A stretch of 42,551 nt of DNA from Bacteroidaceae bacterium (lineage in GTDB: Bacteria > Bacteroidota > Bacteroidia > Bacteroidales > Bacteroidaceae), in assembly GCA_024688885.1 (NCBI GenBank), contig JAILDV010000014.1, positions 1 to 42,551 on the forward strand. Direction: 5' to 3'. The first letter of the stretch is position 1. Each line of letters begins with the position of its first letter. A program made the translations under genes and the position numbers. The notes beneath the pieces are model-generated. The model searched no databases and had not been told where the DNA came from. It saw nothing but the letters and a program-made list of their open reading frames with translations. Positions 16,835 through 24,502 of the stretch are shown piece by piece.

Positions 16835-19800
16835 TTACTTTATGATGAATTTGATGTGGCTCTCATCGCCATCTTCGGTGCTTGCCTTGACAATGTAGAT
16901 GCCCTTTGGAAGGTCAGCCACGTTGACAGATACAAACCTGTTTCCTGCATTGGCGAAAGTAGATGCCTCCATCTTCATGCCCGACATGCTATATACGTCA
17001 ACACTTCTGATGGCTGCGTCTTCGCTCTTGATGTTGATTACTCCACCTACGTAAGCGATGGTGATGCTGCCTTCCTTGTTGTAGGACTTGATGGCATCAG
17101 GTGTTGGGTCGAGCGACTTGACATAGAGCGTGTCGTATGAACCAATCATGTTTGCCTTGGCAATGGTCGGGTTGTTCATCACATACACATCGTTGGCACC
17201 GTCAGGATAGCGTCCGTATGTTTCTGTGCCGAGATGCTGCTCATATTCCAGCTTGTCTGTATAACTGTCGGTGGAGATGATGACCTCACCTCCCTTCGTT
17301 TCCAGCTTGAAGTTGGTATGGATGTCTGCACCGATGATGTCGAGCTTGTCACACCACACCACTTTATACCCATGTGCGGGGATGATGGTGTTGAGTGTCA
17401 CGTTGTTGGTAGGCACTTGGAAGTCATGACGCTTCGCTGTCTTCGACTTGTCAGTGACGAGCGAGATGGTCATGCCCTTGATGTCGATGTCAGCATCAGT
17501 GGTGTTGTACAGCTCTATCCAGTCGTTCTTCTTGAAGTAGTCGTTGATGTAGATGGAGTTAGCTGCGCTGACCTCGTTGATGCGTACAGGCGTGATGCCT
17601 TCATCCAGTATGTCTATGTCAGAAAGACTCTCAAACACGGCGACGATATTCTGTGAGCCGGAAGAGGGGAGCGTGTATTCTGCCTCCTTCGACACGAAGT
17701 CGTTCGCATTGACCTTCTCAATCTTCGAGAGGGAAGCCTCCCAAAGAATGTCTGTGGATGTCGAGTTGTTGTTGTGCACTTCCACAGCAATCACGTTCTT
17801 GCCTTTCTTGAAGAGGGAACCACTCAGCATCATCTGTCCACTGTCTGGATTGCCTTGAGCATGTGTGGTTGAATAACTATCATAAGTGACAGTGCCGGAA
17901 GGCATATTATATCGTCCAGCTTCCACACCATTTATATATACAATCATGCCATCGTCAATGATGTAGTCGAGGATGAATTCGTCACTTGTTGCTGGAGCAT
18001 TATCCAGGTTGAATGACTTTCGGAAATAGTAGGTGGGGCGTTTGTTGTTGGAATCATTGCCGTAATCAAGAGTCGTGACGACACTGCTCTTGCTGTAACC
18101 GAGTGGTGCGTTTCCAGATGACCAATTGGATGTGCTGTAGTTTGCTGCCTTCCAATTCTTTCCGTCCAAAGAACCCCTGTCATAGTAAAACCAGCTCTCT
18201 CCAGTAGCAAATATGCTGGTGGTTTTGGTGGTGCCCGCATTTCGCCAGCCTTCAAAGCGATATCCGGCAGGTGCTGTAGCTTTCAGGGTAACAGGAGCGA
18301 ACAGATAACCATCAAATTCGCCGTAAGGCAGTTCCAAGCCATTGACCATCAACTTGGCATTGGCAACACCGTTTGAAGAAATTTCCACCTTCTGACGTTC
18401 CACACCTCCGATATTCATGTGCGAGCAGTTCTGCAATGCCATCGTGGCGCCATTGTTGCGAGAACCCAACTTGCTCATCACGTCGTATGCTGTGTTCCAA
18501 GGATTCACATAGTTTTCAGTAGACGCATAGCTGGCCATCTCGTTCACAATCTCCTCCACCTTATATTGCTGGAACACCGAACCTCCGACAATACAGAAGG
18601 CATCGATGAACTGTTTGCGGAACTTCTCATTCATCAGCAGATTCTTGAAGAGCGTCACCAGCTCAATCTGCTTGGTGATGCGCTTTCCCTCAATATTTTC
18701 ATTGTTCGAATAGTTAAATCCGTGCAGGGTGTCAAATCTGTAATTCTCCTTATTGAAGAATTGGTTGAAGATGTCACCGGCACTCAAATTGAAGGAACCG
18801 TCAAGGTCAAAGAGCACAAAATGGAATTTGCCATCATTCTTGTCACGGAAACCCTTCGCGTTGTTTTGTGGCCAGTCCCAGTTGCCGATGTGGAGTTCCA
18901 CTGCCATGTAGTTGATGAATTCATCAATCTCAAGCATCTTCTTGATCTCCTCATAGGTCTCCTCGTCATCCGCATTCTTGCTCAGCTCCATCAAGTGTTT
19001 GAAGCTCTCTTTCGTACCTTCCATCTGCACATAACCAGAGTCTGGACAAATTTCAAACTGATCCATCTCATCCGTGTCAATGCCATAGTTGGCATAGGCA
19101 TAATGCTTATTGTTAGGCTCACGCATGTTGAGCACGGCATAATGAGAACCATTGATGAACACATGCACGGGTTGCCATGCCTGATAGTCCACATAGAGAC
19201 CGCTGCGCGCCACCACCTGTTGGATAGCGGCATCCTTGATGCGGCAACTGCCATCGTTACCGCCATTGCGGATTTGCAGTGTCTTATTCTTGATGTAAGG
19301 TTTCTCGTCAAAGAATTGTGCCTGGAAGAAATTGTCCATGTCGTAGGTCTTTGTGGCCTTCAGTTTGAACGATTTAGGATTGGATGAACGAGTCCATCCA
19401 CCACAGATGGAGAGGTCGCACTCCTGAGAAATAAGATACTCATTGTTATCCGTGATGAATTCAAACGAGACAGGTCTGTCCCAATCCATGTTCCAGTTGC
19501 AGTTGCTTGTCTGTCCATTACCGGGGCGCCCATTAGGACCCTTCTTGAACACGCCATATTCCTCAGAGTTGAGATTGTCCGACTTCGTCACCAAAGAGAT
19601 GATGGGGAAGGGGTAGGTGCGGTCATTCTTGATGAATGAGCGTGTCACCACCTGTGAAGGCAGATATCCGCTTTGGAACACACGGAAGCGGTAGCATGTC
19701 GTCTTATTCACCGAGAAGATACCAGTCTTCGACACCTCTCCGTTCGTCTGTGTGGGTGCCGTTCCGTCAGTTGTGTATTTCAGCGTTGCCCCCTTCGGGA

Positions 19801-21235
19801 AACTTACACTCACCTGCAAAGTGCCGGAGAAGAGCTGTCCATCCTTGTCCACCACAGGAGCGTCAAGTTGTGCTGTGGCAAATCCTCCGTTGGCTTGGTT
19901 GGAAGCGCCTGGTGATGGGTTGCCCGTATAGCCCCATTCTGTACCGCCATCAGTCTTTCGTGCATACGAAGTTCGTGCAATGGAAGCGGGATACTCCTGC
20001 TGGGCAATGATTTTGGTGCCGTCAGAGATGATGATGACACCACCATCGCAATCCAGTTTGTCATCAATTTGGCGATAAGAAGCCTGTGTCCACACCTCAT
20101 GGTGGTCAAAGTTCAACAGGGCATAACCCTTTGCTGGCAAAGCGCCATAATTGCTCAACAGATGGTTCTTCTTCAGGTTGTTCGGATTGTCGCTGATGTA
20201 GAGATTCCCCAAAGTGACGCTCTTGTCAGTTGGGTTGTACAGTTCCACCCAGCTGCCATAGTTGAACGAAGGGTCAAGATACACATCCACATTTGCCGCC
20301 ATGATTTCGTTGATGATCAGGTTTTCCGCAGTAGGGCTCTCACGCTTCACAGTCACCCTGCATTGTGCCTTCTTGCCGCTGCCATCCTTCGCAGTCGCAA
20401 GGATGTAGCACACGCCAATGCCCACAGCAGTGATTTGTCCTTTGCTGTCCACAGTTGCTACGCTCTCTTTCGTGGAAGACCAGTTCACATTCCTGTAGGT
20501 GGCATTTTCAGGAGCCACATTGGCTGTCAGGTCATGCATCTCCGATTGGAACATTTCAACAGATGTTTCAGAGAGGGTGATGGATGTTACACTAATCAAT
20601 GTGCCCCAATACTCCAGTTTCCAGTTGTCCAGACAAGTCCAGTCCCATTCCAGCACATTGTCTTTTCTGATACCGATTGTCAGCAAGCCATCATTCTCCA
20701 CCTCACAATCCACATAGTTGTTGTAGTAACCCTTCTCAAACCAGTAGTGGGCAGCTTCCATGTTGTTGGGTATGTAGCGTGTTCCATCCTGCGTGTTTAT
20801 TTCGCTGTATCCACCTCCCAGTGGACTTTCCAAAGCTGCTGACGAAGCAAAAGCGATGGGAGAGTCATAGTAGTTCTTGCTTGAGCGTGAATACAGTCGG
20901 GCATATTGGAAATCCTCCATGTTGCTTGCATGTGAATAGCTGTAGTCTTGTTGAGCAGAGCCACAGCGGAAGAAGGCATTCAAGCTCACACGATAAGTGC
21001 CGGCTTTCAGTCCTGCCACATTTTGGTAGGTGTTATAGCTCTTTTGGTAATGCTCTGCATTCTCCACGGGGTCGGCAGAACCAAATCCAGTTCCTTCCCA
21101 TCCCGTTGTGAGGTCGTTGTTGTTGAATCTTGGGTTAATAATATGCGCGTCAGTCACGTCAATCCAAGTCTGCTGTGCAAAGCTGGCAAGCGATGCACAG
21201 GATAGCATAAAAGCAGTAAGTGTTAGTCTTATCAT
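16835..21235 (-). CDS. Giant T9SS-exported CotH kinase-like protein with lamin-tail, Big_2 and jelly-roll domains
   Basis: Predicted secreted protein of 1466 residues. In order: signal peptide (MIRLTLTAFMLSCASLASFA); a jelly-roll-like module (about 22-215, INPRFNN to LDNWKLEYWG); a bacterial Ig-like Big_2 domain (about 215-300); lamin-tail domain 1 (about 304-440, INEIMAANVD); a chitobiase C-terminal-like Ig module (about 460-535, LKYTTDGTAPT); a CotH domain (about 540-960, with NWDWPQNNAKGFRD and FVLFDLDGSF); an InlB-type repeat; a second beta-sandwich (about 1050-1200); lamin-tail domain 2 (about 1215-1385); and a T9SS sorting domain (about 1389-1466). The core order matches the CotH protein at 8096-11344, so the two are paralogues. 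Start 21235 is preferred because the 19-codon extension overlaps the upstream gene. The upstream DUF4421 gene stops only 10 nt before it, indicating co-transcription. Confidence 0.85.
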   Translation of the reverse strand: MIRLTLTAFMLSCASLASFAQQTWIDVTDAHIINPRFNNNDLTTGWEGTGFGSADPVENAEHYQKSYNTYQNVAGLKAGTYRVSLNAFFRCGSAQQDYSYSHASNMEDFQYARLYSRSSKNYYDSPIAFASSAALESPLGGGYSEINTQDGTRYIPNNMEAAHYWFEKGYYNNYVDCEVENDGLLTIGIRKDNVLEWDWTCLDNWKLEYWGTLISVTSITLSETSVEMFQSEMHDLTANVAPENATYRNVNWSSTKESVATVDSKGQITAVGIGVCYILATAKDGSGKKAQCRVTVKRESPTAENLIINEIMAANVDVYLDPSFNYGSWVELYNPTDKSVTLGNLYISDNPNNLKKNHLLSNYGALPAKGYALLNFDHHEVWTQASYRQIDDKLDCDGGVIIISDGTKIIAQQEYPASIARTSYARKTDGGTEWGYTGNPSPGASNQANGGFATAQLDAPVVDKDGQLFSGTLQVSVSFPKGATLKYTTDGTAPTQTNGEVSKTGIFSVNKTTCYRFRVFQSGYLPSQVVTRSFIKNDRTYPFPIISLVTKSDNLNSEEYGVFKKGPNGRPGNGQTSNCNWNMDWDRPVSFEFITDNNEYLISQECDLSICGGWTRSSNPKSFKLKATKTYDMDNFFQAQFFDEKPYIKNKTLQIRNGGNDGSCRIKDAAIQQVVARSGLYVDYQAWQPVHVFINGSHYAVLNMREPNNKHYAYANYGIDTDEMDQFEICPDSGYVQMEGTKESFKHLMELSKNADDEETYEEIKKMLEIDEFINYMAVELHIGNWDWPQNNAKGFRDKNDGKFHFVLFDLDGSFNLSAGDIFNQFFNKENYRFDTLHGFNYSNNENIEGKRITKQIELVTLFKNLLMNEKFRKQFIDAFCIVGGSVFQQYKVEEIVNEMASYASTENYVNPWNTAYDVMSKLGSRNNGATMALQNCSHMNIGGVERQKVEISSNGVANAKLMVNGLELPYGEFDGYLFAPVTLKATAPAGYRFEGWRNAGTTKTTSIFATGESWFYYDRGSLDGKNWKAANYSTSNWSSGNAPLGYSKSSVVTTLDYGNDSNNKRPTYYFRKSFNLDNAPATSDEFILDYIIDDGMIVYINGVEAGRYNMPSGTVTYDSYSTTHAQGNPDSGQMMLSGSLFKKGKNVIAVEVHNNNSTSTDILWEASLSKIEKVNANDFVSKEAEYTLPSSGSQNIVAVFESLSDIDILDEGITPVRINEVSAANSIYINDYFKKNDWIELYNTTDADIDIKGMTISLVTDKSKTAKRHDFQVPTNNVTLNTIIPAHGYKVVWCDKLDIIGADIHTNFKLETKGGEVIISTDSYTDKLEYEQHLGTETYGRYPDGANDVYVMNNPTIAKANMIGSYDTLYVKSLDPTPDAIKSYNKEGSITIAYVGGVINIKSEDAAIRSVDVYSMSGMKMEASTFANAGNRFVSVNVADLPKGIYIVKASTEDGDESHIKFIIK

Positions 21236-21245
21236 ATTGGTGTTG

Positions 21246-22373
21246 TTAGTTTGTTCTATTCTTGTATTGAGGTTTCTTCCATACGTTGACACCCAGCAGG
21301 TATTTCAGAGTGCCATAGGTGTTGGTCAGACCGAACTTGTTCTGTCGGTAGTCATATGTGTGGGTTTCGAGAATCAGACCGCTGAACAATCTTGTGTTGT
21401 TCCAGAAGAGTGACATGCGCAGATTCAAGTCTGTTGAGACATTGTTCAGGATGGAATGTCCCATATCCTTTGCTTCTGTGATGTTTGACCTTCGATACCC
21501 GATGCTGGGGATGAACGAGATGGCAAAAAGCACATTGCGCCCCAACACCCAGTTGTAGTTATATCCAACGCTCACGCTGTAGTCATTGTAGTTCACCTTG
21601 TTGAACAACAGCGTTGAGTCGATGTCCTCCTTGATGTAGTCAGGCAGTTCCTCCTTGTCGAAGGTGATGCGCTGGTGGTTATATTGGAACCCTACACTCC
21701 AGCTGCCACAACTCTTTCTCTGCACCGCATTGGCTCCAAAAGCAGCAGGCCATGAGAAGTGGCGGTTGTTGAACATATACAAGACACTGACTCCATTGCA
21801 TCTGGAATCCAAACCATGAAATGTCCTTTCCTTTCCCTTTGTCTCAATGCCGCTCACACTCCTGATTTCAGCACCCTTACCGGAATTGAACATATAGTAT
21901 TCAGCAAAGAATTTCGCAGTGTGTATGACAAAAGTCTGTCTCAGAGACGTGCCGTTAGTCTTTCCTGCCTTAATGCCCAGGTCATTCAAGTTCCACACCG
22001 CACCATAACCGAAGATGCTGTAATAGACAAATCCTCCAAGAATGACAGAAGGGTCTGACTGAATCACCATCGTGTTGTTTGTCTGCGATGACCGCAAGAA
22101 ATAGTAGTCATGCCAGTATGACACCTCCACCTGAGCCGTCAGGTTATACTTTTGAGGCGTGACATAGCTGGTGTCACATCCCATGAAGAAATTCTCCACA
22201 CCCATCAAGAGACGCTGCGGCAAAGGAGGCCTTTTCTTCTGCTCAGTCACCACCACACTGTCCAGAGTCTGTTCATCAAATGTTTCACCCACCCCCAAAG
22301 AGTCCTGAGCATCAGCAGTCATGCATAGCGCCATCACAAACGCCACCACACACCTAATTCTTTTTTCTACCAT
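21246..22373 (-). CDS. DUF4421-type outer-membrane beta-barrel-like protein
   Basis: Probable outer-membrane protein of 375 residues and unknown function. It has a signal peptide (about 1-22, ending TADA) and, after FFMGCDTSYVTPQKYNLT (about 62-79), a series of amphipathic strands with alternating aromatic residues, ending in an aromatic-rich strand. This fits the Bacteroidetes DUF4421 family by recollection; I cannot run a profile search. It is 10 nt upstream of the CotH gene and 40 nt downstream of the oxidoreductase gene on the same strand. Co-transcription with CotH suggests a role in that protein's anchoring or function, which is inference. Confidence 0.7.
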   Translation of the reverse strand: MVEKRIRCVVAFVMALCMTADAQDSLGVGETFDEQTLDSVVVTEQKKRPPLPQRLLMGVENFFMGCDTSYVTPQKYNLTAQVEVSYWHDYYFLRSSQTNNTMVIQSDPSVILGGFVYYSIFGYGAVWNLNDLGIKAGKTNGTSLRQTFVIHTAKFFAEYYMFNSGKGAEIRSVSGIETKGKERTFHGLDSRCNGVSVLYMFNNRHFSWPAAFGANAVQRKSCGSWSVGFQYNHQRITFDKEELPDYIKEDIDSTLLFNKVNYNDYSVSVGYNYNWVLGRNVLFAISFIPSIGYRRSNITEAKDMGHSILNNVSTDLNLRMSLFWNNTRLFSGLILETHTYDYRQNKFGLTNTYGTLKYLLGVNVWKKPQYKNRTN

Positions 22374-22413
22374 ACCCGTTACTCTATGCTCTAAACCCTA
22401 AACTCTCAACTCT

Positions 22414-23409
22414 CTAAATCTTCCCCAATATCCTGTCCATCACCCAATTCGTAGGCGTGGCACTCACTGAGTCACAGTCACAAATCTCCTCACCCTTCAA
22501 ATGCTTCACCACCTTCTCAATCAATCCCATCTGCACGTGCGGAGGGTTGGGTACAATGATTTGTTCTTGCCCACGCTCAGTGTCCAGCACGATAGGTTCA
22601 TAGTCAAACACCGAGAACACAATCTTACCCTTTGTACCCACAATCGAGATTCTGTCCCTTCGAGCCGATTCATGCGCCACGAAACACCACGACGCACTGC
22701 CCGTCAGACCATTGCCGAAACGGAAACATGCATTGAACGTGTCCTCCACCTTATACAGTCCCGCCATGTTCTGGCAGAAACCCTCAGCCTCCACAATCGG
22801 ACCAAACCAATATTGCAGCAAGTCAATCTGATGCGACGCAAGGTCATAGAAATAACCGCCACCACCTGCCACTTCAGGTTGCAATCTCCATGGCATCTCC
22901 CTTCCGCTCTGATAGTCCAGTTCTCTCGGTGGCACAGCAAAACGAATCTGCACCGTCAACACATCCCCAATGTCTCCACTCATCACAATCTGCTTCGCCT
23001 TCTCGAAATAGGGCAGGTAGCGTCGGTAGAAAGCGACAAAGCAAGGAATTCCCGTCAGTTGGCTGATGCGGTTCACCCTCAGACAGTCCTCATAGCTTGC
23101 CGCCAATGGTTTCTCGATATAGGCAGGCTTTCCCGCCTTCATCGCCATGATGGCAAAGGTGGTGTGAGAGGATGGGGGAGTGGCGATGTACACGGCAGTC
23201 ACATCAGGGTCGCTCACCAACGCTTGGGCATCAGCATAATACTTCCTGATGCCATGACGTTCTGCATAAGACTTGGCTTTAGCTTTGTCGCGACTCATCA
23301 CCGCCACCACTTCGCTTCCTTCAATCTTACCGAATGCAGGACCGCTCTTCTTCTCCGTCACCTCACCGCAACCAATGAAGCCCCACTTGACTATCTTCTG
23401 ATTTTCCAT
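22414..23409 (-). CDS. Gfo/Idh/MocA family NAD(P)-dependent oxidoreductase
   Basis: Cytoplasmic oxidoreductase of 331 residues, probably acting on a sugar or inositol derivative. The Rossmann motif GFIGCGEV is at 10-17 and the family Lys lies in the EKP motif (99-101, AYIEKPLAAS). The C-terminal beta-sheet domain is complete. The frame is open 14 codons upstream, but ATG 23409 is chosen because the N-terminus then fits the family and the extension reaches the promoter -7 box. It leads a same-strand run with the DUF4421 and CotH genes (40-bp and 10-bp gaps). The substrate cannot be assigned. Confidence 0.9.
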   Translation of the reverse strand: MENQKIVKWGFIGCGEVTEKKSGPAFGKIEGSEVVAVMSRDKAKAKSYAERHGIRKYYADAQALVSDPDVTAVYIATPPSSHTTFAIMAMKAGKPAYIEKPLAASYEDCLRVNRISQLTGIPCFVAFYRRYLPYFEKAKQIVMSGDIGDVLTVQIRFAVPPRELDYQSGREMPWRLQPEVAGGGGYFYDLASHQIDLLQYWFGPIVEAEGFCQNMAGLYKVEDTFNACFRFGNGLTGSASWCFVAHESARRDRISIVGTKGKIVFSVFDYEPIVLDTERGQEQIIVPNPPHVQMGLIEKVVKHLKGEEICDCDSVSATPTNWVMDRILGKI

Positions 23410-23448
23410 TATTTTGACGTGTAGATTGGTGCAAATCAATTCAAGTTG

Positions 23449-23479
23449 CAAAATTACGACAAAAAATCCAATCCGTCAA
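23449..23479 (-). promoter_or_regulatory. Promoter of the oxidoreductase - DUF4421 - CotH run
   Basis: On the minus strand TTTG (from 23480), 20 nt, TAATTTTG (23449-23456): an exact Bacteroidetes promoter about 40 nt before ATG 23409. A GGAGTTAA repeat pair lies at 23628-23644; otherwise 23480-23676 appears empty. Confidence 0.75.
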
Positions 23480-23676
23480 AAGAAAATCTCCAAAGCCCGC
23501 CCATTTTAAGTTTTCTTTTCTCCAACAATGGAAATTTTCAAATATTGCTACGCAATTTTGTCAAAAAAACATTCGTTTCATTCATGCTGTTTGTGCTTAT
23601 CCCATCTTTCGCAAGTTTTAGTTTGTTGGAGTTAAAGGAGTTATGTCTTTACTTCTGATTTCTTTAGCGAAGCCCT

Positions 23677-24201
23677 TTATTTCTTCGGTTTTCTCTCTTC
23701 CATCTCGCAGTAGAGCTTGAAGAACTTATCGTTGATTTCATCGCGAATGCGACGGTATTCGTTCATCTTGAACTCGTAAGTGCCCTCAGTCACCTTGCTG
23801 GGGTCTTCGAAAGGCATGTGGATGCGGTGCTTCACGTTGCCACGGAAGATGGGGCAGGTCTTGTCGGCATTGTCGCACACAGTGATGACATAATCCCAAT
23901 CTTCATCCATATACTCATCCACCTTACAAGGCTTGTGGCCGCTGATGTCGATGCCCATCTCGCGCATGACCAGCACCGCTTTGGGGTTGACACGAGGCTC
24001 AGCTTTGACTCCACCGGAATAGACAGCCAAGTCCTTGCCATACGACTCAAGCAAACCATGAGCCATCTGACTTCGGCAAGTGTTGCCTGTGCAAAGCACC
24101 AGCACCTTAATACCATGTTTCTGTGCATTCATTGTGCTTGCACCCATCATCAGGGCGAAACACACCAATAGAATTTTCTTGATTGTTTTCATTGTTTTCA
24201 T
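23677..24201 (-). CDS. Exported ArsC-like (low-molecular-weight phosphatase fold) arsenate reductase
   Basis: A 174-residue protein combining an N-terminal signal peptide (about 1-26, KKILLVCFALMMGASTMNA) with a thioredoxin-type ArsC fold. The P-loop CTGNTCRS holds C37, C42 and R43, and the redox pair C109/C116 (TVCDNADKTCP) keeps the 7-residue spacing of S. aureus pI258 ArsC. All reductase cysteines are therefore present, unlike plain protein tyrosine phosphatases. The signal peptide is unusual because arsenate reduction by ArsC is cytoplasmic and needs thioredoxin. No arsB, acr3 or arsR is nearby. A start at 24192 (fourth codon) is equally possible and keeps the signal. Function outside the cytoplasm is uncertain. 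Confidence 0.82.
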   Translation of the reverse strand: MKTMKTIKKILLVCFALMMGASTMNAQKHGIKVLVLCTGNTCRSQMAHGLLESYGKDLAVYSGGVKAEPRVNPKAVLVMREMGIDISGHKPCKVDEYMDEDWDYVITVCDNADKTCPIFRGNVKHRIHMPFEDPSKVTEGTYEFKMNEYRRIRDEINDKFFKLYCEMEERKPKK

Positions 24202-24221
24202 TGTTCCTAAGTTTTACTCCA

Positions 24222-24229
24222 CAAAGGTA
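24222..24229 (-). promoter_or_regulatory. -7 box of the ArsC-like gene
   Basis: TACCTTTG on the minus strand, 20 nt before the first ATG. No clear -33 match. Confidence 0.55.
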
Positions 24230-24302
24230 GCAATAAAAAACAGCACATGATACACAGATGTCCTTCATCACGAAAACATCACGTGCCAAAACGAAATTAA
24301 CC

Positions 24303-24364
24303 AATTAACCAATTAACTTTAACCTTTGCATTTAGCAAAAAAGGTTAAAGTTAATTGGTTAATT
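24303..24364. repeat. 25-bp perfect palindrome downstream of nhaA
   Basis: Arms 24303-24327 and 24340-24364 are exact reverse complements over 25 bp with a 12-nt loop. On the plus strand it is followed by TTTTGTTTTTTC. On the minus strand GGTTAATT recurs three times around the outer arm. It may act as a terminator, but the stem is far longer than the other terminators here. Confidence 0.85.
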
Positions 24365-24394
24365 TTGTTTTTTCAAACTTTACCTTTCACTTTA

Positions 24395-24497
24395 TCCGTT
24401 GGCTTCGCCGAAGATGCTCACGCTCGGCATAGTTCAAACAAGTTTGACTTCTGCACTCGCTCAACCGCATCTTTCAACTTTCAACTTTCAACTTTCC
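24395..24497. repeat. Dispersed-repeat-like segment with CTTTCAA tandem units
   Basis: CTTTCAA occurs three times in a row (24471-24491) plus a partial unit. It is preceded by a segment containing TTGGCTTCGCCGAAG and AGTTCAAACAAGTTTGACTT dyads. From general knowledge, such segments occur between genes in Bacteroidales genomes; only one copy is in this window. It forms most of the nhaA downstream region together with the palindrome. Confidence 0.55.
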
Positions 24498-24502
24498 AAA
24501 AA

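Noticed and set aside
18419-19387. Plus-strand open frame of about 320 codons inside the larger CotH gene
   Set aside because: Shadow of the CotH coding sequence, with a His/Leu-rich composition typical of antisense frames.
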